The translations under genes and the position numbers were made by a program. Positions 1 through 5,202 of a DNA stretch of 5,968 nucleotides are shown in pieces. Under the pieces are notes generated by a model, which was not told the DNA's origin, did not search any database, and worked only from the letters and a program-made list of their open reading frames with translations. Where the stretch lies: contig JAUWLN010000107.1 of NCBI GenBank assembly GCA_030613665.1, positions 1 to 5,968 of the forward strand, given 5' to 3'. The stretch comes from Dehalococcoidia bacterium. GTDB taxonomy: Bacteria > Chloroflexota > Dehalococcoidia > Dehalococcoidales > RBG-16-60-22. How positions within the stretch are numbered: position 1 is the first letter of the stretch; each line of letters begins with the position of its first letter.

Positions 1-1
1 C

Positions 2-313
2 ACCCCATTGATGACAACATTGCTGCCCGGCGAGCTGCGGATAAAAAAAGGTGGTGAAGAGGCATCACTGGTGATATCAGGCGGCTTCCTTGAAGTGCGT
101 CCGGATAAAGTGGTCGTTCTGGCCGATACTGCTGAGCGCGCGGATGAAATCGATGTGGAGAGGGCGGAAGCAGCCAGAAAACGTGCTCAGGAGAGACTGT
201 CCCAGCAGAGAGAACTCGGCATTGATGGTGCGCGGGCAGAAGCATCGCTCCGCCGTTCGCTGGCACGCCTGAGAGTGGCGGAAATGGCGCGTAGAAGAAA
301 AACAAGACGTTAG
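2..313 (+). CDS. atpC: F1Fo ATP synthase epsilon subunit, C-terminal part (5' end outside window)
   Basis: This is the epsilon subunit of the F1 central stalk, which couples c-ring rotation to catalysis and can inhibit ATP hydrolysis through its C-terminal helices. The reading frame is open from base 2, giving 103 residues. The first residues (TPLMTTLLPGELRI) match the usual HAPL-T-L-PG-L-I stretch near residue 35-40 of the family, so roughly 30 to 40 residues lie upstream. Next comes the signature GGFLEVRPDKVVVLADTAER (about residues 27-46 of the fragment), which ends the beta sandwich. An Arg/Ala/Glu-rich helical hairpin follows (about residues 48-103). TTG at 8 and ATG at 11 are internal codons, not the start. 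The gene ends 6 bases before the convergent rimM stop, so it is probably the last gene of an atp operon. The family assignment is firm. Confidence 0.93.
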   Translation, partial: TPLMTTLLPGELRIKKGGEEASLVISGGFLEVRPDKVVVLADTAERADEIDVERAEAARKRAQERLSQQRELGIDGARAEASLRRSLARLRVAEMARRRKTRR

Positions 314-319
314 CAGAGA

Positions 320-886
320 CTAACCGTTCTTTTTCCGGTTTAATTCCAGAAGCCCCGTTATAGGCTCTATCTCCATAAGTCCGCGCTGTAAATCTACCGA
401 CCTGACCACATCTTCAATGGCGGGAATGAGAATTTCGCCTTTCGTACCCTGTACCACGTAGGTATCGTTGCTCTTACCAGCCAGGATTTCTTTAATCTCC
501 CCCAGAGGCTCACCTCCGGCAGTCACCACCTTCAGTCCGATAAGCTGAAAATGATAGTAATTGTCTTCCGGCAACGGATGGAGCTGGCTTTGCGGTATCT
601 CTATGGATTTGCCTCGCAGTTGCAGGGCATCCTCGGCGCAATCAATGGTGCTGAATTTCAGTATCGGCCGGTTGCGATGCCATGACACATCAACGATAGT
701 TATGGGTTTGCCATCGACAAATACCCGTTCGTCAGGGGAAAACCGTTTGGGGAATACGGTTTCTATCTGTACCTTTACTTTGCCTTTGACCCCTGACGGG
801 GCGATAACATGCCCGATGGTGATAAAGTCAAAACCGGGCGATTCTGTTTTTGATGCTGAATTTCCAGATGGGGTACGCTCAGACAA
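320..886 (-). CDS. rimM: 16S rRNA processing / 30S maturation factor RimM
   Basis: RimM helps mature the 30S head, binds ribosomal protein S19 and assists late 16S processing. The protein has 188 residues, close to the usual 170-190. An unusual polar N-terminal stretch of about 20 residues precedes the N-terminal beta-barrel (FITIGHVIAPSGVKGKVKV at 21-39). The PRC-barrel begins at NYYHFQLIGLKV (109-120) and ends with IPAIEDVV (154-161) and the typical MEIEPITGLLEL tail. The start is TTG at 886-884, overlapping the khpA stop by 8 bases. No in-frame ATG lies between it and the first domain, and the Shine-Dalgarno sequence is weak, so translation is probably coupled to khpA. It is the third gene of rpsP-khpA-rimM. 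trmD and rplS, common next neighbours, are absent; atpC converges instead. The exact start is less sure than the family. Confidence 0.93.
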   Translation of the reverse strand: MSERTPSGNSASKTESPGFDFITIGHVIAPSGVKGKVKVQIETVFPKRFSPDERVFVDGKPITIVDVSWHRNRPILKFSTIDCAEDALQLRGKSIEIPQSQLHPLPEDNYYHFQLIGLKVVTAGGEPLGEIKEILAGKSNDTYVVQGTKGEILIPAIEDVVRSVDLQRGLMEIEPITGLLELNRKKNG

Positions 887-1286
887 TTTCCAGTCTAACC
901 CGGGCAGAAGCCTTGGCGGCTTTTACCCTGAGCAGGGCACGCATGGCTTCGGCGATTCGCCCCTGTTTGCCAATAACTCTTCCTTTATCCTCATCGGCGA
1001 CCTGCAACTTCAGTGTCAGCAGGCCTTCTTCGTCAGTTTCTTCATCAATTTTTACTTCATCCGGTTCATCGACGATTGATTTTGCGATATACTCGATAAG
1101 CTCTTTCATGCTTTCTCCTTGGGCGTCGAGTCCAATCTTGATTTTGGGCTCTTCCTCTTGCTCGTCGGATTCGCTCATGATTTGGGGTTCCTCCTGCTCT
1201 TCAGGTTCGCTGGTGATCTGGGGTTCCTCTTGCTCTTCGGATTCGCTTGTGATCTGGGATTCTTCTTGCTCGTCGGATTCGCTCAT
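879..1286 (-). CDS. khpA: KH-domain RNA-binding protein KhpA with acidic repeat N-terminal extension
   Basis: KhpA (YlqC family) is a small single-KH RNA-binding protein, normally about 75-80 residues. In other bacteria it pairs with KhpB and affects cell division and RNA metabolism. Residues 60-135 are a complete ordinary KhpA, from MKELIEYIAKSIVD at 60-73 through the nucleic-acid-binding GxxG loop GKQG at 106-109 to the C-terminal RVRLEIV. Residues 1-59 are extra: four 12-13 residue copies of a SES(D/E)EQEEPQI-type unit, with 21 acidic residues and one lysine in residues 1-49. The ATG at 1286 overlaps the rpsP stop (ATGA) and has AAGGAG at 1303-1298, 11 bases upstream. A second ATG at 1109 has AAGGAG only 5 bases upstream and would give the standard 76-residue protein. 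Either or both starts may be used. The KH identity is secure; the role of the extension is unknown. Confidence 0.88.
   Translation of the reverse strand: MSESDEQEESQITSESEEQEEPQITSEPEEQEEPQIMSESDEQEEEPKIKIGLDAQGESMKELIEYIAKSIVDEPDEVKIDEETDEEGLLTLKLQVADEDKGRVIGKQGRIAEAMRALLRVKAAKASARVRLEIV
1107..1120 (-). promoter_or_regulatory. Internal ribosome binding site and ATG for a standard-length KhpA
   Basis: On the minus strand, AAGGAG (1120-1115) sits 5 bases before the ATG at 1109-1107, where similarity to ordinary KhpA begins (MKELIEYIAK). Strength and spacing are better than those of the upstream start at 1286, whose AAGGAG is 11 bases away. This may be the ancestral khpA start, with the repeat region inserted upstream, or a live alternative start giving a short isoform. 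A third, weaker candidate is ATG 1178 in repeat copy 4, with GGAGG 11 bases upstream. Confidence 0.6.
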
Positions 1287-1293
1287 GATTTGG
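1140..1293 (-). repeat. Four in-frame 36-bp tandem repeats at the rpsP/khpA junction
   Basis: Reading leftward, copies begin at 1286, 1250, 1214 and 1178. The fourth has one extra codon, ending at 1140. Each copy encodes (M/T)-S-E-(S/P)-(D/E)-E-Q-E-E-x-x-x-I. Copies 1 and 4 share a 30-base exact match (1293-1264 and 1185-1156), offset by exactly three periods. The match includes 7 bases before the ATG that belong to the end of rpsP, so the repeated unit appears to span the rpsP stop/khpA start overlap. The period is a multiple of three, so copy-number change would keep the frame. Copies 2 and 3 have ACA or ACC where copies 1 and 4 have ATG. Confidence 0.9.
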
Positions 1294-1558
1294 AGTTCTC
1301 CTTAGTTGTATTGGATTTCTGCAGAATGCCGGCCTTGCTCAACAGCCTGGCGGCAGTATCTGTCGGTTGGGCACCCTGGCTCAGCCAGTGGCGTGCTTTT
1401 TCTTCGTTGATAACCACGGTTTCTGGGTCAGTGAGGGGGTTGAAATGACCGATAATGTCGATGAAGGCTCCATCACGGGGTGAGCGAGAATCAGCAACAA
1501 CCAGTCTGTAGTTCGGTTTGCCTTTGGCTCCGGTGCGGCGTAGTCTGATTTTTACCAT
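1283..1558 (-). CDS. rpsP: 30S ribosomal protein S16
   Basis: S16 is a primary-tier assembly protein of the small subunit that binds the 16S 5' domain. The 91-residue product is typical in length and opens with the family start MVKIRLRRTGAKGKPNYRLV. It continues with VADSRSPRDGAFIDIIGHFNP (21-41) and the helical region around EEKARHWLSQGAQPTD (52-67). The tail TTKENSKS is hydrophilic and variable. The ATG at 1558-1556 has only a weak purine-rich site (GGGAAA) upstream. The stop overlaps the khpA ATG by ATGA, and the last codons contain the AAGGAG that would serve khpA. It is the first gene of the leftward operon and has its own promoter at 1587-1616. ffh, a frequent upstream neighbour elsewhere, is absent. 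Confidence 0.96.
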   Translation of the reverse strand: MVKIRLRRTGAKGKPNYRLVVADSRSPRDGAFIDIIGHFNPLTDPETVVINEEKARHWLSQGAQPTDTAARLLSKAGILQKSNTTKENSKS

Positions 1559-1586
1559 GTTTCTATCTAGTTTCCCAAGTAATTAT

Positions 1587-1616
1587 ATTATGCACTATTA
1601 ACTTAACATCTGTCAA
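1587..1616 (-). promoter_or_regulatory. Sigma-70-type promoter for rpsP-khpA-rimM
   Basis: On the minus strand there is a perfect -35 hexamer, TTGACA (1616-1611), 18 bases of spacing, and a -10 hexamer CATAAT (1592-1587), five of six to consensus. Transcription would start near 1580, giving a leader of about 20 bases before the rpsP ATG at 1558. The leader is too short for a sizeable riboswitch or S16 autoregulatory structure. An overlapping TATAAT is present but 23 bases from the -35, so it is less likely to be the one used. Confidence 0.75.
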
Positions 1617-1634
1617 CGGCACTCAATGAATTAG

Positions 1635-1663
1635 TTGCCAGACAATACTATTAAAGTTATAAT
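1635..1663 (+). promoter_or_regulatory. Sigma-70-type promoter for nfi, placing the start site at the ATG
   Basis: TTGCCA (1635-1640), a 17-base spacer and a perfect TATAAT (1658-1663) form a near-consensus promoter. The expected start point, about 7 bases after the -10, falls at roughly 1669-1671. The nfi ATG is at 1671-1673, so the transcript would have almost no leader. The -35 elements of this promoter and the rpsP promoter are 18 bases apart, back to back, so the two may influence each other. Confidence 0.7.
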
Positions 1664-1670
1664 GCGGGAT

Positions 1671-2375
1671 ATGAAAACGCACCATCTGCACGGCTGGCAG
1701 GCCAGTGTGTCACAGGCTTTCGATATCCAGAGAAAACTGGCCGCCAGGGTTTCCCGGACCAGCGAAATCAATGAGCCACGTTTAATCGCCGGCGTTGATA
1801 TATCTGTCAGCCGTGCCCGGAGCATGGCCACCGGCGCGGTGGTCGTCGTGGATTACCCGGCACTGGAGCTGGTGGAAATGAAAACGGTAGACGGGAAGCT
1901 GGACTTCCCGTATATTCCCGGACTTCTTTCTTTCCGGGAGTCACCGCTGGCTCTGGCCGCCTTTGGAAAACTGGCGGCAACGCCCGACCTTATTCTGGTG
2001 GATGGACAGGGGCTGGCCCACCCCCGCCGCCTCGGGCTTGCCTCACATCTGGGGCTTCTTCTGGACACGCCGACCATCGGCTGTGCCAAATCGCGACTGT
2101 GCGGCAGCTATGAAGAGCCGGATGTTGCCCCCGGCAGCTACACCGGCCTGGTGGATAATGGTGAGGTCATCGGGGCCGTTCTGCGCACGAAGACGGCTAT
2201 TAACCCGCTCTATGTTTCCATCGGTCACAAAGTGGACCTTGAGACTGCCATAGGCTGGGTACTGGCATGCTGCCGGGGCTATCGTATACCGGAGCCGCTG
2301 CGTTTGGCCCATCTGGCGGCGGGAGGAAACCTGAAAGAGAAAGAATTCGCGCCGGCTCATGAAATGAACTGTTAG
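1671..2375 (+). CDS. nfi: Endonuclease V (deoxyinosine 3' endonuclease)
   Basis: Endonuclease V nicks DNA at the second phosphodiester bond 3' to deoxyinosine, starting repair of deaminated adenine. The start chosen is ATG 1671 (234 residues). The upstream TTG at 1635 and ATG at 1662 lie inside the promoter. With this start the catalytic residues are D43 (GVDIS), E90 (SFRE) and D111 (LVDGQG), with H117, K140 and H214. From memory, this is within one residue of the T. maritima enzyme numbering. The wedge motif PYIPG is at 80-84 with Y81, and the family block HPRRLGLASHLGL is at 117-129. A short charged tail ends the protein. It begins a rightward gene string; prfB follows after 32 bases. No key residue is missing, so it should be active. 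Confidence 0.93.
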   Translation: MKTHHLHGWQASVSQAFDIQRKLAARVSRTSEINEPRLIAGVDISVSRARSMATGAVVVVDYPALELVEMKTVDGKLDFPYIPGLLSFRESPLALAAFGKLAATPDLILVDGQGLAHPRRLGLASHLGLLLDTPTIGCAKSRLCGSYEEPDVAPGSYTGLVDNGEVIGAVLRTKTAINPLYVSIGHKVDLETAIGWVLACCRGYRIPEPLRLAHLAAGGNLKEKEFAPAHEMNC

Positions 2376-2394
2376 AGTAAACTGTTCTGATAAC

Positions 2395-2399
2395 AGGAG
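2395..2399 (+). promoter_or_regulatory. Ribosome binding site fixing the true prfB start
   Basis: AGGAG lies 8 bases before ATG 2408, an ideal spacing. It shows that prfB translation begins in the short upstream frame rather than at the in-frame GTG at 2493, which has no comparable site. Confidence 0.8.
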
Positions 2400-2407
2400 T
2401 GGCATAA

Positions 2408-3506
2408 ATGCCGGAGTTACTGGACAAACTGGAAGACCTGCGGTCTCGCATTTCAATGGCACTGGTGCATCTTTGACATTGCCGGCAAGGAAGTGGCCGT
2501 CAGCAGGCTAGAGAAAGAGTCGGCGCAGCCGGACTTCTGGCTGAACCAGTCCAAAGCACAGGATACCATGCGTCGCCTGGTGGGGCAAAAGAGGACTGCG
2601 GAGCGATGGCGGGAACTGGAGGAAAGAGTAACGGACCTGATCGAACTGGCTCACCTGACCGGAGAAGACGAATCATTGCAGACAGAGATAATCTCAGAGA
2701 CAGAGGAAGTTGAGTCGATTCTCGCTCAGCTTGAATTCCAGCTTGCTTTCAGCGGTGAGTTTGATGAGCGCAATGCCATCCTGGCAGTTCACGCTGGCGC
2801 TGGAGGCACCGAGTCTCAGGACTGGGCGGAGATGCTGATGCGGATGTATCTCCGGTGGGCAGAACGGCATGGCTACCAGGCAGAGGTACTGGAAAGTACC
2901 GCCGGTGAGGAAGCCGGCGTGAAGAGCGTGCTCATCGATATTGCCGGCGATTACGCCTACGGGTACCTGAAAGCGGAGCACGGTGTTCACCGGCTGGTTC
3001 GGCTGTCCCCGTTTGACGCCGACCACGCCCGACATACCTCATTCGCCCTGGTTGAGATAATGCCGGAGGCGAAAGCGGGTGTTGATATTAAAATCGACCC
3101 CGAAGATTTGAAAGTGGAGACTTTCCGCTCCAGCGGGCCGGGCGGGCAGCACATGCAGAAGACAAGCAGCGCGGTCAGATTGACCCACCTGGCCACGGGG
3201 CTGGCAGTTACCTGCCAGAGCGAGCGCTCTCAGTTTCGTAATAAAGATACTGCGATGACGATACTCCGGTCGCGCCTGCTGGAGCTGGAACTGAAGAAGC
3301 GCGCCGAGGAAAAAGCCAAGCTCAAAGGAAAGCACATCGCTGCGGGCTGGGGAAACCAGATTAGAAGTTATATTCTGCATCCCTACAAGATGGTCAAAGA
3401 TCACCGGACCGACTTTCAGACGAGCAATCCTGACGCCGTGCTCGACGGCGAACTGGACGGCTTTCTGGAGGCCTATCACCGGTCCGGCCTGGGGAGGGAA
3501 GAGTGA
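2408..3506 (+). CDS. prfB: Peptide chain release factor 2 (RF2), with +1 programmed frameshift
   Basis: RF2 recognises UGA and UAA in the ribosomal A site and triggers peptide release. The first frame (2408-2476) encodes 22 residues and stops at UGA. A +1 shift at CTT TGA joins it to the frame from 2475 (GAC) to the stop at 3504-3506. The joined protein has 365 residues, the same length as E. coli RF2. The seam reads VHL-DIAGKE and runs into the family motif AQPDFW. The codon-recognition tripeptide SPF is at about 200-202 and the catalytic GGQ at about 245-247, in FRSSGPGGQHMQKT. An annotation starting at GTG 2493 would lose the first 28 residues. nfi lies 32 bases upstream. The stop overlaps the next start (GTGA), so translation of the peptidase gene may be coupled. 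The assignment is very secure. Confidence 0.96.
2465..2477 (+). other. prfB +1 programmed ribosomal frameshift site
   Basis: The sequence GTG CAT CTT TGA C carries the classic slippery CTT followed by UGA-C, the weak-termination context used for RF2 autoregulation. When RF2 is scarce the ribosome pauses at UGA, slips by one base and makes full-length RF2. The stimulating Shine-Dalgarno-like element is weaker than the E. coli AGGGGG. GGTG (2464-2467) occupies the matching position, 3 bases before CTT. Confidence 0.92.
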
Positions 3507-4597
3507 TAAAAAAAGCGTGGCAGCTAACCCTGATTGCCATTTTGCTCTTTATACCTCTGAGTCCGGCGACCGTTCGGGCCGCTGATGGGCTGCAGGTGCT
3601 GGAGAGCCGGGTTGAAGTTGATTTTCCGATGAGGGTCAATTTCGGTCTCTCCGCGGCCAGCGATGTTTCTATCACCGATATCCGTCTGCACTATACCGTT
3701 GACCGGATGCGTCATGCCGAGGTTATCAGCGAGGTGTCCCTCGAGTTTGAACCGGCGGAGATGGTCAATGCGGAGTGGAGCTGGGATATGAGAAAGACCG
3801 GTGGCCTGCCGCCGGGCAGCAGCCTGAGCTACTGGTGGACGGTTAGAGATGCTGCCGGCGGGGAGTTAAAAACCAAACCGGACATAGCTCAGGTCAATGA
3901 CGACCGCTATTCCTGGTGCAGCCTGAGCGAAGGGTTAATAACCCTGTACTGGTATAAGGGGGATGATGCCTTCGCCCGGGAGCTAATGGACACCGCTCAG
4001 CAGGCACTGGTTCGCCTGCACAGTGATACCGGCGCCGGACTGGAGAGTCCGGCTGAGATATATATATACGCCAGGTCAGAAGACCTGCTCGGCGCCATGA
4101 TATTCCCTCAGGAATGGACGGGGGGCGTAGCCTATACCAGGTTCAGTACCATTGCCATTGGTATCCCCCCTGATAACCTTGGCTGGGGCAAGCGGGCGAT
4201 GACCCACGAACTGACGCATCTGGTAATCCACCAGGTGGTCTTCAACCCCTATAATAACCTGCCCATCTGGCTCGACGAGGGCCTCGCCATGTACGCCGAA
4301 GGATCGTTGGAGCCGGTATTCGTCAGCCTGCTTGTCAAAGCTATCAATGAAGATACGCTGATAACGGTGCGCAGCCTTTCCAGTCCCTTTTCCGCTTATG
4401 CGGAGGAATCGGTACTCGCCTATGCCCAGAGCTTCAGTCTGGTTGACTTACTGATTAACAATTATGGCCAGAGTAAGATGCTTGAGTTGTTGAGCACATT
4501 TCAAGAAGGGAGCGGCTATGATGAAGCCCTGCTCAAAGTATATGGCTTTGATATGGATGATTTAAATGGACTCTGGCTCAGCTATATCGTAAAATGA
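3503..4597 (+). CDS. Exported MA-family zinc metallopeptidase (gluzincin-like)
   Basis: This is a predicted secreted zinc peptidase of the peptidase MA-like group; the substrate is unknown. The protein has 364 residues. Residues 1-26 are a clear signal peptide: basic MIKK, a hydrophobic core around 8-19, and a likely cut near VRA-AD at 26-28. Residues 30-135 look like a beta-rich N-terminal domain. The catalytic domain holds HELTH at 235-239 and a downstream WLDEGLAMYAEG at 256-267, where E259 is the likely third zinc ligand. No C-terminal membrane anchor is visible. The GTG start at 3503 overlaps the prfB stop (GTGA) and has GGAGG at 3493-3497, 5 bases upstream. The stop overlaps radC (ATGA). 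Its operon position between translation and repair genes gives no clear functional link. All active-site residues appear present. Confidence 0.82.
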   Translation: MIKKAWQLTLIAILLFIPLSPATVRAADGLQVLESRVEVDFPMRVNFGLSAASDVSITDIRLHYTVDRMRHAEVISEVSLEFEPAEMVNAEWSWDMRKTGGLPPGSSLSYWWTVRDAAGGELKTKPDIAQVNDDRYSWCSLSEGLITLYWYKGDDAFARELMDTAQQALVRLHSDTGAGLESPAEIYIYARSEDLLGAMIFPQEWTGGVAYTRFSTIAIGIPPDNLGWGKRAMTHELTHLVIHQVVFNPYNNLPIWLDEGLAMYAEGSLEPVFVSLLVKAINEDTLITVRSLSSPFSAYAEESVLAYAQSFSLVDLLINNYGQSKMLELLSTFQEGSGYDEALLKVYGFDMDDLNGLWLSYIVK

Positions 4598-5202
4598 GCC
4601 CAGTAAGTTTCGGCAGCGCAGTGGAAAAAAGCAAAGTAAAAAAGTCGTTCACCATCCATGACCTGCCGGCTTCGGAGCGGCCGAGAGAGCGGCTGCGGAA
4701 GTTCGGCGCCGAGGCGCTTTCCGCTCAGGAGATTCTGGCGGTTATTCTGGGCCGGGGTATCTCCGGCGAGTCGGTGATGGTAACCGCCCAGAGGCTTTTA
4801 AGCCAGTTCGGCAGCCTCAAGGGGATTGCCGTCGCCTCACTTGAGGAGCTGGCCGGGGTCAGGGGAATCGGCCTCGCCAAGGCGGCGCAGATAAGAGCCG
4901 TTTTTGAATTGGTCAGCCGTATCGAAGATTACCACGATAGCGAAAAGAGAGAAGTGGTCAAGACACCGGAAGACGTCGTGGCGCAGGTCCGCAGTCGCCT
5001 GAAAAGCAAAAAGAAGGAATATTTTCTGGCTCTTCTGCTGGATACCAGGAATCAGCTGATAAGGGTAGCTGAGGTATCGGTCGGCAGCCTGGACAGCAGC
5101 ATTGTCCATCCCCGGGAGGTATTCAAAGAGGCGATTTCTGCCAGCGCGGCTTCAATAATCTTGATGCAGAGGACACAATTGTTTGCTCCCCTAGTGATAT
5201 GA
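4594..5202 (+). pseudogene. radC: RadC family protein, 3' end lost to element insertion
   Basis: RadC proteins have an N-terminal helix-hairpin-helix region and a C-terminal JAB/MPN metalloprotease-like domain. Despite the name, a role in DNA repair is not well established. Residues 20-115 are typical: IHDLPASERPRERL, the EALSAQEILAVILGRG block (39-54), and a helix-hairpin-helix at LEELAGVRGIGLAKAAQI (83-100). The MPN domain begins normally with EYFLALLLDTRNQLI and HPREVFKEAI, but similarity ends after SAASIIL (residue 190). The expected HNHPSGD-PSxxD metal-binding segment is replaced by about a dozen unrelated residues ending at TGA 5200-5202. The protein is about 30-40 residues short and should lack JAMM metal binding. 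The ATG at 4594 overlaps the peptidase stop by ATGA with no clear ribosome binding site; GTG 4621 is an alternative. The product is probably inactive, though the hairpin region could still be made. Confidence 0.85.

Noticed and set aside
322..340. Possible bidirectional terminator (AACCG, 9-base loop, CGGTT) between atpC and rimM
   Set aside because: The stem is only 5 bp and lies inside the last rimM codons with a long loop. The T-run is inside the loop rather than after the stem, so support is too weak.
850..1448. Long open frames on the plus strand across khpA and rpsP, encoding Ser- or Leu/Phe-rich repeats
   Set aside because: They are antisense readings of the 36-bp repeats, which contain no stops in several frames. 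They have no family resemblance or ribosome binding site, and they oppose clearly recognised genes.
1635..1670. Extending nfi upstream to TTG 1635 or ATG 1662
   Set aside because: These codons overlap the -35 and -10 elements of the promoter and have no ribosome binding site. The added residues precede the normal start of the family.
2367..2399. Two AACTGTT copies 13 bases apart, and a CTGTT/AACAG 5-bp hairpin touching the prfB ribosome binding site
   Set aside because: The hairpin is short and AT-rich and the direct repeat is only 7 bases. This could easily be chance; no regulatory claim is justified.
2043..2462. Minus-strand open frames under nfi and the start of prfB
   Set aside because: They are shadows of recognised genes, with no family motifs and no ribosome binding sites.
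5169..5202. Treating the last dozen RadC residues (QRTQLFAPLVI) as a genuine variant C-terminus
   Set aside because: They align with nothing expected in the MPN domain and are antisense to recombinase codons, so they are most simply read-through into the element.
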